DNA of 64,000 nt from Phorcus lineatus (GCA_921293015.1 OV121081.1:52911877-52975876); one strand, 5' to 3'. Numbered from the stretch's first letter, positions 1 through 43,565 are shown. Numbers and translations: made by a program. The notes: a model not told the origin generated them from the letters alone.

Positions 1-2585
1 CTGGTCGGAGATGGAGTAAGGTTAATGGATATTTCATCAGTATGCCTATGGATCAGCGGAGCACACATAAAGGTTAGCATGCTTACTTCAAAGGACTTGG
101 CTGTCAGATGGTATTACCAAGCTGTTTATCTCCTTGTTATTCTAACTCACTTGCCTTATTGGAGAATTTATGGACATTAGACTCAGGAATTATCATTCAT
201 GCAGACTTATTTTTGATTCAAAGATTTCTTTACAGTTATCCTAGGCGAGTAACTTTCAAATAAGAGAATTGATTTGAAATGGTAATTTGTTTCTAAAGAC
301 ATGGCAGTGGAATCAAAGTTTGTAAATGTTTATCATTCTTTGAAGCGGAATTAATCAATGCAAATTTATTTTGTCTGCTGTAGACAACACGCTGTTCAAT
401 GTAATTATGATCTGAAATTGAATTGTTTTTTTATTAAACAAAAGCTGTATATTTGTTGAGGTTTTAAGTCCTGACAAAGGCTATGCATTTATTGAGGGTT
501 TTTAATTGACTGGAGGATATTTATTTACATTTTTAATACATTACTAAAGTTATTTATATATTGAGGTTCTTAAAACTGGTTGAAGGTTTCATTGAGGTTT
601 AAAAGCTGAAAAAAGGCTGATTAACATTGAGATTCTTAACACATATGAAATGTTATATATTAATTAGTTTTAGTAGATAATGAAAATCAGGAGTTTAATT
701 TCCTACCAGTAATACAAAGGCAATATCCACACTTACATTGGATGGGATAGCCCATCAGTTGGTACGTTTAGCCTTGGAACAAGAGGTCTGGGATTTGAAT
801 CCTGCCAGGGGCTCAGCACATTTGTATGCAGTAGAGTGTAACGGTTCACTGAGTATCAGCCCAGTACCACCATTGCTTCACTAGTTCTAGCCAATGCTTG
901 TAGGTTTCACCACTATACATAGCCACAGTCGTGTTGCCGGCTTTCTCTCTGCAACAATAATAGCAGTCTTGGTGTAAGTGAAATACTCTTGAAAGTGGCG
1001 TTTACCTTAAAGTCACAGAATTTTACTTACACATTTGAGTGCTTCTTAGGAGTTTGGCAGATGAAGATTGAGGTTTGATATTATGGATTTATAGCTTTGT
1101 TGTAAATGAATATTCTTGTCCAAAAAAGCACCTGATATTAAAACATTACATGCATGTAGGAATATTGTGATGTGTAATTACTAATCTATTCTCTCTTCAT
1201 TCTGACAAGCTACAATGTATACAAAAAGATAGACAACATGTCGGTGAAAGAACATCCGTTACAAAAACACAATGAGCTTTTACAATAGAATTTCATGTCA
1301 TAGGATGAGAATGTGTTTGAAAGAGCGTTATTAAGTGAAGTGATGAGCAATGTATGATTGGTATGCAAGCCAGGTATAACATACATAGGTAAACGTTGTC
1401 CTACTTGTGTTGACGAGTGGAAAGTGTCATTGGTTGTGGATAGCATTGACATATGATGAGCGGGTGTACATATCACAAGTGTCACTAGTACCATCATAAG
1501 TCAGATGGGGCAACGCACTGTGTGTCCGTGTAGTTCATTTACAACCAGGCTTGCTTGTATCATCACTCAAAAACTGGAGCACTTGACACTTGTTTTGACA
1601 AGATTGTTTGCATGGATTTATGCACATCATTTTGCTAAATTGTTTTCGATAAGAGAATTTTGTTTTTGATTAAAAGAATTTTTAATCTAACTTTTTTAAA
1701 AAAGGTTTTTAAAAAGGTAAAATATTTATTTATGATATTCATGTGATTTTTATATGCCACTCATTTGAATTTCAATGTGTCAGTTTATCACCTATTTGTG
1801 CGGACAATTTCAAAATATGTTTAAACTAAAGGAATAATGTAGTTTAATTATCAATACCAGGGGCATTAAACAAGACAATTTCATCTATCAAAATGAACTA
1901 ATATAAATAAGGTCTGAACAAAAAATGCAAAACATTAAACTTTGAGAGCCTAAACAAAGATGAAAGATTAATTAATCTACAATATAGCTTGCAGTATGTT
2001 AACCCTAAAGTTATCAGTGCTCCGTAGGTCATTTATTCTCCAACTTTTGAATACCATTGAAAATATTATTTCAAGTTAAGCCCTTGTGTTATCTAACTAG
2101 ATAGTAATCATCCAATCACATCAAACTGTCTCGCTTAGTGAACCATCAGCCATGTCATGAACAGATAATAGATACAAAGCAGTTGCCATGGAAACTGGAG
2201 ATAACGAATTCTGAAATTATGCATTAGTTCAAAGTAACATAATTGTAACATTATTGGAAGTTTCATTGTTTTGTTGCTAACACCCCAGGCCCTAGTCACA
2301 GCTGATAGTGTCGAATGGGAATCCATGCACTGGTGATCCAGTGGTGTAATGACATTGGGAATATTAAACACAAACGATTTGTATTTTGATGAGAAATATG
2401 TATGAATCATGTAGGAATTGGGGAAAAATGATAGACAAAGAAATATGAATTTCAAATTTATTCATATCATTGCCGGAAATTGGAATGAATAAACATACAT
2501 TTTTCCCAGTTGGTGTCGTTTGTTTTTTAAAATTGTTTTTTACTTTTTGAATATATGTATTTAACTGTTATTTCATTTATTGCAG
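1..2585 (+). other. Groucho intron (upstream part truncated)
   Basis: AT-rich intron sequence leading to the 2586 acceptor. It contains a SINE at 741-1012. I could not find the preceding Groucho exon (the FKFT...QAQYH segment), so it lies upstream of the window. Confidence 0.7.
741..1012 (+). mobile_element. tRNA-derived SINE, copy 1
   Basis: The head resembles tRNA A and B boxes (CAGTTGGTACG and GGATTTGAATCC). The body is shared with the copy at 16761: CAGGGGCTCAGCA, CCAATGCT, AGGTTTCACC, then GTGTTGC and CTTTCTC, and AAGTGAAAT. Diverged. Confidence 0.75.
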
Positions 2586-32526
<29,941 letters not shown>

Positions 32527-32756
32527 GGACTGCTGAGATAGAGAGAGAGAACGTACCTAACTGCCCGGCTATTTGGACTCAGTATTATACAGACATGCTC
32601 TGTAGAGAGGCTTGCTCAGAATGGGCTACTCTGTTTCCATGGCAACTACCAATTGTCTTCTGCTTGTACTGAAGGCTCTTGGACTTGGCGATGGTCCCAA
32701 AAACAGTTGTAAGGGACGGAGCTTTGGGACGTAAATTCCCAAACTCACAGCAGCAT

Positions 32757-32762
32757 AATAAA
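32757..32762 (+). promoter_or_regulatory. Candidate proximal poly(A) signal
   Basis: AATAAA 230 nt after the Groucho stop codon, followed by the T/GT-rich segment TTTTATTTTGTG. It would give a short 3' UTR lacking the CATGTGAC repeats. Confidence 0.5.
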
Positions 32763-33734
32763 TGCATTTTATTTTGTGTACCTCAGTGAACCATTCCTGA
32801 ACATGTGTATCATGTGACTGTTCATGTGTATCATGTGACTATGATGTGACTTTTTAACAGTGATCATGTGACAGTTCATGTGATCTCCAACTGAAGGAAA
32901 GCTAGCATTATTTTTGTGTGTTTTATATCTCAAAGAGATAAAATGAGATGACTTTGCTTCACCGTTTGCTATGTGCAGGCTGTGATTGGTTCTCAGTGAC
33001 ACAGTATGGACGGACAGACGGATGGACAGATTCGAACTATCCAGCCGCGCTGGTTGCCATTGTCTTGTATACATGTGCTGTGTTTCATGGGATTACATTC
33101 ATTGAGGAGACTTGGTGTTACAGAGAGGACTGGAGACCACCAGAATCATTTAGTGTCCTAGCTTCATTTGCATCAAAACTTACCTCTTTCCTGTGAAAGC
33201 AGTTATTTTATTAAGAAGAAACGTTCCTTTTCTAGTGTTCAGTCTCTTATTGGTGTTAAAAGTCCGCCTCCTTATCTATGCTAGTCTCCAGTATTGTTCG
33301 GTATAGTGCTATCAGTACCCGCAGCTGACACAGGATCGAGGTAGGCTTTGATAACTCATTGTATATTCTCTGGTCTTTTTTTTACCAAACCTTGTAAATT
33401 TGCAGCAAAACTTCAGAAAAAATATTGTTTGAGTACAGATGTGAACTTCTTGTAAAGAATAGGTGAAGTGTACAGTAGAAGGGTCAAGTGTTGAAATTAG
33501 TTCAATGAGGCCTATCTTATCTGTCGCCATGACAACAGGACTTTGGAGAGGCCATATTGGATGTCTTCAGTGTCTCTGGCATGATGCATACTTCCTGTCA
33601 TGTGACTTTCTGTTGTCATGGCGATGCAATGGACAGCAGCCATATTTGAAGACAAAGAATGGGAGAGTGTTGAATGTTGCTATTTACTGTCGTTTGAATG
33701 AGGAAACTTGTTTGTGAAGATAATAGAGATCATG

Positions 33735-33740
33735 AATAAA
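33735..33740 (+). promoter_or_regulatory. Candidate distal poly(A) signal
   Basis: AATAAA about 1.2 kb after the stop, with a GT/T-rich downstream element within 20-40 nt. It coincides with the visible rise in CpG density that marks the end of the gene body. Confidence 0.6.
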
Positions 33741-33759
33741 TGTTTCCAGCACATTTTTG

Positions 33760-36700
33760 TGTCCACTTGTTTTTTGCTTCACTTAGTAATGAATGGTTTT
33801 AGTATAAAAAAAGTTACGTATATGAGAGCACATATCTATATTGATGAAGCATTCTCTGCAAGGAAATTTCAATTTTGAGTTTGATTGCTAACCAAATAAA
33901 ACTGAAGTGGTATAACTGCTTCTGGTTCTTAAACTCCAATATAATTTCAAGATCTTTTTCAGGTTTCACCGCAATTCATAGCCACAATAATGTTGCTGGC
34001 TTTCTCTACATTCCGCCCTCACCCGCACCATTACGGATCCTCTACCTTACATGCATGGCACATTTGGCATGATGTTCCTGGGTGTGTAACCTGTGTTGGT
34101 AGCTCTCGTTACTACGATTCGCCCAACAGTGTGGAAGGAAACGACATAGGAGCAGTGAATCCTTTACCATAATCTCAAGGTCCACAGTCCGTACGCCAAG
34201 GCCTGCAGATACGTATGTGTGTCGATCTGCATTTTATAAACGTTCAATGAATCGTCATCAATTTTGAGGCGGTTGCGCAAAGCCTCATTACTGCAATGAC
34301 AATATTTAATCAGACATTTTCCATGACGATACCGGTTGCAAAAGGCCAACGCCGAACGTGGTGCAATAAAGCCAAATCATCTTGTGTTTTGGATGCACTG
34401 GACGTACCCTTACAAGATGTATTTTGGACATATTTCCTCCCTCAACTTCTGACTACACTACCAATTTTTCTACAAATCCCGTATAGGGTAATCCTGAAAC
34501 CCAATCATCTACCTTCTCTAAGTCTTCTTAGTGCGAATGTTTAAAGTGAGTGAGTTATTGTTTAACCCCGCTTGGGCAATATTTCAGCCATTAGCACGAA
34601 TGTTTAAAGGGCCACTGAGAATGTTGTTGGAGTCAAAGATGTCAAAGTTCATAAATAGTGTAATTTTATCGAGAAGTAGTGGTTTGTTCCGAAAATCAGC
34701 ATCTAAGTGCTTATAAGTTCAACATAGTAACAATATAAAGGTTAAAGTCGTGATATTTTAACGAAAACCGGACAATGACTCAAACGTATTTTTTTAAATT
34801 TCTTTACAGAAGACACAAAGACATTGATTAGTAGTGTTTAGTAGGTCATATAACTAATATAATTGTAAATGCGAAGGAGAATTTTGAGTTCCGGACATCT
34901 ATATGGCCGCTTTTCATAAATCTTTGAGAACAAGAAAATATCATAATTTTGGTATTTTAGCGATAACTATGAAACTTTACAGAAGAAATTTGAACTTAAC
35001 TAAGGACATATAGTATTTTGGCTCTCATTTTAGCCACAGAAAAAAATCATCAAACATACTCTGTGTCACTTTAAAAGAAGTGGAATAGAAAGGATATATA
35101 TTTGTGTCTAGGAAACTGATGATTGTATATTTTACACCAAAGAATGAACTGCATCCTGCAACATTAGTGACATAATGCACGTGCCTCTTTCTACGTTCGC
35201 GACAGCCTATCAGTATCAAAAGTTCATAACCACAATAACTCATCTGTTTATTCAAACTTGGAAATTATATGGCCCTTTATCTATTGAAGATATGCAATTA
35301 TGAATTTTGAGGTGCTTTACCTGTTTGTAGTGTTAAACTGCGTAGAGAAATCTTCGCTTGACGTCGGCCCATCTATCCAAGTGCCGAGCAAGAAGAAACT
35401 TTCAATAAATATTCAAATTTAACTTTATAATTACCATCGTATATTCCTTGAATTGTTTAACAATACGGGCATTAATTCGAAGTCTGAAATGAACAGAATG
35501 AATTCTTAAAGAGCCACTCCGTGATTTTCATAACATGTTATTTACCTTTGATACGAACCAAAATGTCATATGTGGTGATATAAAATCAAAACATCTTAAC
35601 TTTTCTTGTCCAAAAGACATACATATAACAAATACTGGTTTTCCATGAAAATCTAAAAACGGCCTTATAAATGCAAAGAGGTGTACATATCACGACCAAT
35701 ACCCATGGATCCTAGTTACATAACCTAACAAACACTATCAACTCCTAACTGCCCTCCTGGCTGTTTTAGATAAGTTTCCAAAATAACGTTCGACTATTTG
35801 ACGCGCGCCACTGTCCGGTTTTCGATCATAATTGCGACGTCCTACCTTCACATTGTCACTGTAAAAAAACAATAAGCTTTAAAATGTGTCTTTTTGGTAA
35901 CAGTCGATACTTGTCGATAAAATGACACCATTGATTAAGTTTGGCATATATGACTCAAACAACGCACATTAATTTAACAAATGAATATTGTTTTAGCTTA
36001 ATTTCAACATTTTCTTAAATTATCTTGTTAAACGTCTAATCTAACCCATGTGTTAATCGCAGTTAAGTTAAGATGCAAAAGAGGATGGAAACATTTTCAA
36101 AAATGTTTTATGTTAGCTTTTGGCATTTTTTAAAGAATGATAAACAGAAGGCCCATACAACGATCAATGTCTATCCTGAAATTTTCTTTCTAAGCATTTG
36201 GCCACTTGGCAATAATCTAAACACTGCGTTCTATAGTTTATTTATTACACATATGGAAAACTTCACACTTTAGTTAAAAGAACTCAAAATATAGTCAAAT
36301 TTGTGCAATAGCGCCTAAAGGACCACCGAATTTATCAATATATGTTAAATTAGAACGCTTATAAATATTTTCAAAGCACTTAAAAAGATAAAGAAACACA
36401 TGTCTATATCAAAGAATGAGAATGTCCTATGTTTTATGACCTATTTGAAAAAGAGCACGTTTTGTTTTTTTAAAACGGTCATGCGCTCATCACATTGAAG
36501 TCTTTTTATGTGATGTTCTCTTGAAAACGAAAACCTCAGTTTGAACAGGCCTTAGGTGCCGCTGAAAAACACAATATGTAATAAGATCGGTTCGTCGTGA
36601 GTTCTTGTCAAATAGCGATGGCAATATTGTTCTTAGGATTTAAGATTACAAGCAAAAACAGCAAAGACGTAACAGCGAGATGAAAGGCAGATTCCACTTC

Positions 36701-37215
36701 AAATATTTGAATAAGCATCACAATGCAAACGACCAGCACTTTTCAGATTGCACTTCACTGTAGTCTGAGGCGGAATTACTACTATTAAGAAACCTGGTAA
36801 CAAGACAACTTGTCACAAGACTCAAGAGCCTTCTTTCATCTGTCAACCACTAAGGGGAGGTAAGCATCCTGGTTCCCTGGGTGGTAGGCAATGGTTATGT
36901 TCGATTTGTAGAACGCCACAACACACGGCGTATGGTGCTGGAAGCGGCGTATCCACCGAACTGTTGTTAACTCGTTTCCGTAGGTTTGTAAGAATTACAA
37001 GAAAATAAACATATCTTATTAAAGATAATAGGCCTTCGCCATATTGATTGTGTAATTTTGGTTCAGATTTCAAAAATAATTGAAACAAAGACAATAGTCA
37101 TATAAATTAACTATTTAGTAAGCGACTGTGTGGGGTTCTGACCGCTTTCTGTCCGTGTTCTAAACTAATCTGTTGCAGTTGCAATCCCGGCGTACACCAG
37201 TCATATGGTTGGTAA
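33760..37215. other. Intergenic sequence after Groucho
   Basis: AT-rich but with clearly more CpG than the Groucho introns. It contains a SINE fragment (33958) and GTGAGTGAGTTATTGTTTAACC...GCAATATTTCAGC at 34547-34595, which resembles a degenerate widespread gastropod repeat. No gene recognised. Confidence 0.5.
33958..34016 (+). mobile_element. SINE body fragment
   Basis: Shares AGGTTTCACCGCAAT, ATAGCCACA and GTTGCTGGCTTTCTCT with the SINEs at 741 and 16761. The tRNA-like head is missing. It lies just after the Groucho 3' UTR. Confidence 0.6.
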
Positions 37216-37545
37216 ATGCACCACTTAAAGGAATCGAGTAAAGCCAATCATCCACATGCCCTTCAGCCAGATGAGAGAGAAAAACCGGATCAGCACCTCG
37301 TTTTTATTCCCAATATCCCTCAATCTAGTTCATCGTCGATTCCTTATGGGCCGGCTGGACAGTACAGTGTGGTGTCTAATATAGACACGCCATCTCATCT
37401 TCACAGCTCCCCGCTAATCCAGTGTACACACGCTGAATCAGGGCAACAAGAAAAAACAAATACACTTAAAGGACGAAGAAAGAAAAGCTGGAATTTTCTT
37501 TCCTGGTGCTTTTTCTCAAACCCATCTTTGTTAGCACGTCATTAA
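37216..37545 (+). CDS. Unassigned 109-aa open frame (weak candidate)
   Basis: ATG directly after an in-frame TAA, ending with TAA. The product is Pro/Ser/Gln-rich in its first 80 residues (VFIPNIPQSSSSSIPYGPAG) and then basic-aromatic (KGRRKKSWNFLSWCFF). It matches no family I recognise. A 87-codon frame on the opposite strand overlaps it from 37729 to 37466, so the region could simply be GC-richer non-coding DNA. No TATA box or poly(A) signal was evident. Confidence 0.2.
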   Translation: MHHLKESSKANHPHALQPDEREKPDQHLVFIPNIPQSSSSSIPYGPAGQYSVVSNIDTPSHLHSSPLIQCTHAESGQQEKTNTLKGRRKKSWNFLSWCFFSNPSLLARH

Positions 37546-40500
37546 AACTGTTGTATGGATAGGTTGTGAACACACGACAACTGATCGCTGACATTTTGAA
37601 GCTTTTGCCTCTCGTGTTTAACAAAGGTGTGTCCGGACTGCTTGCGTCAAAACCTGGAGAATTTCCGCGTTGAAGACTTCTGCTGGAGCGATAGCTGGCC
37701 TTGGGGCCACGAGAGGTTAGCAAAAACATCTTGACGGGAATGTACGAGAAGTTGCGAGGTTAACTTCCCGTAAGTCATTAAGTTCAGAAATAATCCAGCC
37801 TTATCGATTATCAGTCTAGCCATTAAAGGATGTTCATTTCATCAACAAAAAAAACACCCAAAACTTTGTTGTTTTTTCACGTCACCAGAGCAAGAAGTTC
37901 TTCCACACTGATTGTATCTTTTCAGTGATAATAAGAATCGGTTTCGATTGCTGATTGAAACCTGCGAGAAACGCTGTCTCTAAGTGTTAGCATCTAAATT
38001 TTAGTTAATCAATATTTCAGGAATTACTCTTGATAAACGTTTTAGAAAAAAAGGATATTAAACAATGAAGGCTGGTCCACATAATGCTTTCGAATAACTT
38101 CAGTTGAAATCATATCAACAGTCTGTGTTTGGTACGGTGTTTTCAAAATTCAGTCTTACTCGGTACTAAGCGCTTTGTAATTGTTACCAACCTTTGTATA
38201 AGTTTTAGTATCAAAACAGTCAATTGCAAGTTGATGAATGATATATAGGCCTACCATCATAAGCAAACCCCTGACAATGTCTCCAGGTAAAACCATTGCT
38301 AGGTTTTCAAACGCCATGATTCATCCTAAACGCACCTCAGATCATAAAATACAATGCAGTTCCGTTTGCAATATCTATTCGTTGTCCCTTATTAAGGACA
38401 TTCTTTCTACACTCTAGCGGTGTTAAATGGTATGACAGTGGGGGGGGAGGGGACTGACATGTATGTAAGGAATGTTTACGTCGATTATTTTGACCAACCA
38501 CCAACACACAAACATTGGACCTACCTCCTGTCAATACCTTTATATAAACTGAGAATGTATTTGAACAGGAAAAGCGAAATCTCATATAAAGCGTGTGCCA
38601 CATATCACCTAAGCAGATACTGCATTCACGTCTTATTCAAATGATGTCTGCTCCACTGTCGTCAAGTCAAGGTCCATCGTTCTATTATCAAGGTATTTAT
38701 AACAATATCCTCTCAGACAGGTACGCTTCTCTGTATGACTCAGGTGTAACGATGTACGCCAGGACACGGCAGGTACTTGAGACTCTCTTCCACCTCAAAG
38801 TACAAACATCAGGCCGCAGGAATCTCAAGAGCTATGTAACATCTGACCTGGGTTATCTCCCCTGACTGATAGTTATCGCCTACAAGATGACGAGGTTCCC
38901 TCGGTGAAGCGCCATGTCACGTGACCTCCACCTGATAACCTCGACAAGATATCATATGGAGGATGTCGCTCTTCAGGTGTTAAGAGGTGCTTGGCATGCA
39001 AATAGAAGGGCGAGTTCAGGAGGATAAGTGCTTGTAAGTGACACAATGTACACCAACGTGTGGGTTTTTGAAGAATTTTACATCATGAACACGCCCCGTG
39101 TAACTAAACAGGTCTGTTCATGAACCACACGTATTGCATTATTATAACTAGATGTGATATAATATAATCAAGTAGAAGTAAGTATTCTGATTTTACTACA
39201 ATGAATGCCGACACCTTTACAGGATACGAACCTGACCACTATCAAGAGACAATTTAATTGCCACATGTAAACAACAAATCCATTATAGTTAGGGATATTT
39301 ATTCAATGTCGTTTTATGGTTTGAATTTGGTTTAACTATTCATTGTTTCTATTATTCATTGTTTCTACTATTCATTGTTTCAGCTATAAACTATCAATCA
39401 CAACGATTCCAACATCCTGCTAAATCAGCGTATTTGAATCCCCTCAGCTCCTTATAACCTGATCTCTTTCAAGCCAAAAGCCTCGTATCGCTAGCTATCT
39501 AACCATCCAATGAGACGTCTCGCATCCAGCAACAGCGGCACAACCCGGAAGGATAAATCCGTTGAGTTAAAAAAGCTTCAAGCTCTTAACATAACGACAC
39601 CTCATTGGCTGAAAAAATAGCAGGTGAACTTGGCCACGAATATCAAACCGATCCAGCCGTACGAGGCATCTGGCCCGAAAGAGATCAGGGTATTAGGAAG
39701 GAACTGAGCGGAATAAAACAACACTGATTTAGCAGGATGAGATTACAATGACTATCAACCTTTGTCCACTATGTAACCATCGCAGGTCGTGAAAATCTCA
39801 AATTGTTCGCAGCAAATAAAAGCTCTCTGACAAATAACAAAACGCTTCAATATCTTAATTTTATAACGTTAAATAGACGCAGCCTCTTGAACAACCCCAG
39901 GTAAAGGTACAGGTAAGCTCATTTGCCTTACTCCGCCCTCCAAGGGACGATGGGTCAAACTTTAGATAGACTATCGGTGACTCATACCAACGGGCTAATC
40001 GTCATAACTCAATTATCAGCTGTTTGTTATAGGTCGCGTCACATGAAATACCTGGGAAGAAAATGTTACCTGCTTTGTAAGGTGACCAGGTGATCGTGGT
40101 GTACCTGGAGACTCGACATTGTTTACCTGGCAGGAATTATCTTCAAGTACGGGATACCTGTTGACATTAAAGATTAAACGTGATAGAGACGGTTTTAGGA
40201 GTGTTGCGATTCAGGTTACTGTTAAGTTCTTATTGAAAAGGTAATATCTATGTAACAAAGGTAACTGTAGACAAGGAATGTATTTAACCTTCGCTATATT
40301 GCCATACGATAAATACCCATGCATTGAACTTACGTTATCTTCTTTCGAAATAATAATCCGAAAAGACATGACTAGGAAAGGTAATAAACCTGTTGTATAT
40401 TGTCTTAAGGCAGATCCCGATGCGTTGAAGTTACATTTTCCTTTTTGAAACAATAATCTGAACGAATATATAAAAATCATTTCCTGACTTCATTGCTGCA

Positions 40501-41550
40501 CTAATAATGCTAATTTAACAAAGCTGGTTCATGCACTATAATTTTGCAAAAAAATTGAATTGGTCACCCCATGACTTACTTCACTTTCTCGTTTTTACAG
40601 TGACAATCTTATCATTCCTTACATTATCCTTATTGGTCGGTGTTACCGTTTTTGGTTTTCATACTGTAATGCAAAATTTTGGGTTTTGTGGAAAAGGAGA
40701 TTTGTATCTTCTATGGCATATAAACCTCATTTTTCTCCCCTCAGAGGTATCTTTGTCTGGATTCCTACAGCGAGTTATGACGGATCTACCTCATTTGGGA
40801 GAGAATGGGAAACTTCATTTGTATTAGAAATTATACTAAAGCTTTTGCTGTCACAAGCTTAAAATGAAAGTCAATAGAGCCATTATTCTTATAAAATAGT
40901 TACAACGTTAGAACTATTTTGAAACCATATTCATATAGGTTATTATTTTTTAACCATCATATTCATTTGATATGATTCCTTCAAAATACTCCAAAATTGT
41001 AAGAACCTGTGAAACATAAAGATGAATTGTAACTCTCAGACAGTTTTAATCACTCCAGTGACTCACCTGAAAGATGATATCATTGACATGTTTTTCATGT
41101 ATCCTTTTTAAAAAGGAGTTATATATGTTCCAAAATAAACTTTAAACAATAGTTGTTATATTAATTTATTAAAAGATGTATTTAGAGTTTTATTGACGTC
41201 ATTGCAACAATATCCATTTTATCCGATTACACAAGTTATTAAAAACAGTTTTATATATATTCTTTTCTAAAACAATGAAAAGAAATTCAATTTTATATCT
41301 CTTATCCATATATAACCTTGAAAACAATCATATAAGTAACATATTTATTAAAGCAGGTGACGTAGCAAGCCTTTTTAATAGTTTCAATATGCACAATGTT
41401 CACGTCGATATATAAATTTGTAGATGGGAGGGTGATGAGATCGTGATGGGATAACACATTTCAATTGTCTTCGCTCATTTGGGCATTAGTACCTCTCAGC
41501 TAAATGTATGACATTATTGAAGACTTCATTTTAGAAACTTGATTGATGAA
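37546..41550. other. Intergenic, nothing firmly identified
   Basis: Contains short frames (for example 38593-38865) without family resemblance, and a three-fold TATTCATTGTTTC repeat at 39336-39385. No RNA gene or mobile element was recognised. Confidence 0.4.
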
Positions 41551-41556
41551 GAAGAA

Positions 41557-41785
41557 CAATTTCTGATAGATATTCAACTATATACTGCACGAAATGCGAC
41601 GTTTCGGTGTAGATACTAACACCGTTATCAAGCAAGTGAAGAAGCACAGGTTCTGATGGATATCAACCATAGACAACTTCTTTATTGCACGAAATGAGAC
41701 GTTGATAACGGTGTTCGTATCTACATCGAAACGTCGCATTTCATTTTCGCAAAAATGTTGACTATCCATCAGAATTTGTTCTCCG
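41557..41785. mobile_element. Palindromic MITE with GACGTTTCGGTGTAGAT core, copy 1
   Basis: Left arm about 41557-41631 and right arm about 41702-41785 are inverted copies with gaps. Both carry AATGCGACGTTTCG(G/A)TGTAGATAC and ACACCGTTATCAA. The middle holds an extra ACAACTTCTTTATTGCACG segment. No ORF. Confidence 0.8.
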
Positions 41786-41799
41786 TTATTGAAGAAGTT

Positions 41800-43200
41800 T
41801 TTAACATGTTTTATATGAATAACGATTTGCAGAAATATCCTTAAAACAAACTACGGCCATTGCGTGTGTATTTAGATTAACTTATTTTTTAAAACCTTAC
41901 ACAACATGCAATATACTAAAAACGTTTTTGAAAAATGTGTTACAAGAGTATTCAAATCTAACGGAAACAACCGCTGCTATTTGAAAATCATCCAAATATG
42001 TGTTTCAAAGAAACAGATGTCCTTGTTGACCAAAATACCTCATGGTCTGAAAACCTTCATCTTGTGTCTCTTTGTATTGTGACCGACAGTCCAGACAAAA
42101 TGTTATAAAATGACCATTAGAAGGCAAATAACTCACATACACCATCCGGTTAAACAGCGGTCTTTTCTCTACAAGTGGTTATTACATAAAGAATACGTTG
42201 TCTTGAATGAGCACCCTCTGGGTATGACATACGCGTTTAGAATGAACCTATTATGTACTTGGGTTAGATGGTTATTTTGGTGTGGCTGTATCCTACATCT
42301 ACAGAACCCATTGTGTAAATCTGTAGAAGCTAGAAGCGGCTCCTGGCGGTGGGTCCGGTTGGTAACTCGGCTATAGACTGTTTTACTACGTTCCACGAAT
42401 ACATACTCCATTAAGAGTCGTTGTGTAACTTGCTGTAGTCCATTTGCCCTTTCCCTTTCATTTATTTTACCACTGTTGAACGACTGATATAATCTCCTTG
42501 ATTATACCTTGATATATTTGTGTATGGACAGAAACTGAAATCAAATATTTTGACAATAGTAACAAAAGAAATAGTTTCCATGTTTTTTTATTTTATGAAA
42601 AACGGTGCCGCGTTTTATCTGTATATTTTGCGAAGTTATATACCTCCGGTACAACAATAAAACTTGTACCTGAGGTGTATTTGGTTAGTAAGAACGGTAA
42701 GAATGGGTAGCGACCAACTGAATATAAAGATTTGATATAAAAATTACGTAAATGGGGCTGATTTTACATGGTAATTGACTTAATAGTTCCCTTTATTACA
42801 ACCCTATAACGCATATGAGGAAATTTCGGCAAGAGACTTCTTAATCATAAATGGCCCAAACAATTATTTGGAAATATGTCATGGATGATTCGGCTCAATC
42901 AACACATTTGTTCAAATAATATAAAAAATACAGATGGTTGTCTAGTGAAGGTTTCTAACAGTACACTCCGTATAAACCTGTACTATTTGTAAAGATTTAT
43001 GAGGTAGTACAAAAGTTTGCACTTCAAGATTTTCGGGTCGAGTGCTCAATGGATTTGAACATAGCTCAAGACTTAGGCAATAACCGCCGGCACAGACCGC
43101 GCCAACAGCTAACCTATTCGGCCAGCAAGCTTTGCGTACATTGCGTATATTAACTTCGGACTACATGAAACGAACAACAATCTGTCACAAATCATCATTG
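41800..43200. other. Intergenic, nothing identified
   Basis: No repeat, RNA gene or exon recognised. CpG is frequent in its last 200 bases (ACCGCCGGCACAGACCGCGC). Confidence 0.4.
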
Positions 43201-43204
43201 AATA

Positions 43205-43475
43205 ACGTTGTTGTTATCATGCTGGCCTCTCACGACAAAGGCCCGGGTTCAAATCCAGGTGGAGACACCAAATATTTGTGACCTGGGTCCCACACTGTGT
43301 TTCGTTCCTGAGCAAGGCTCTCGCATGTCACTGCATTCAGTCCATCCAGATGTTAAAATTGGTACCTGAAAACAGGATATACGGACCAACATGGTCGCGA
43401 TTAGCACCGAGTAGCTGCTTTGATAGTACAATTCATTCATGGTAGTGATGTTGGTAGCGCATTGAGCTTGTACTA
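43205..43475 (+). mobile_element. SINE with CTGAGCAAGGCTCT central domain
   Basis: A tRNA-like B box (GGTTCAAATCC) is followed by CCTGGGTCCCACACTGTGTT, TCCTGAGCAAGGCTCTCG, TCAGTCCATCCAGATG and a 3' end GGTAGCGCATTGAGCTTGTA. The central words resemble conserved cores of V/Deu-type SINEs known in several animal phyla. A different family from the 741/16761 SINE. Confidence 0.7.
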
Positions 43476-43565
43476 GTAAACTAACCATATAGATATCCAC
43501 ATAAATATCTTCCTCGACATCCGGATACTTCCTATCGGAAAGCGTAGGAAGTATAGTCACCTATG

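Larger units (their letters stand above)
32527..33755 (+). other. gro: Groucho 3' untranslated region (probable extent)
   Basis: No further exon-like frame follows the stop. Two AATAAA signals are present, at 32757-32762 and 33735-33740. The second has a T/GT-rich stretch just after it (TTTTTGTGTCC, then a run of six T), so the long form probably ends near 33755. The near 3' UTR holds repeated CATGTGAC words at about 32810-32885. The exact end is inferred. Confidence 0.6.

Noticed and set aside
38593..38865. 90-codon plus-strand frame
   Set aside because: No domain, poly(A) signal or splice partner; only an average-looking open frame in intergenic DNA.
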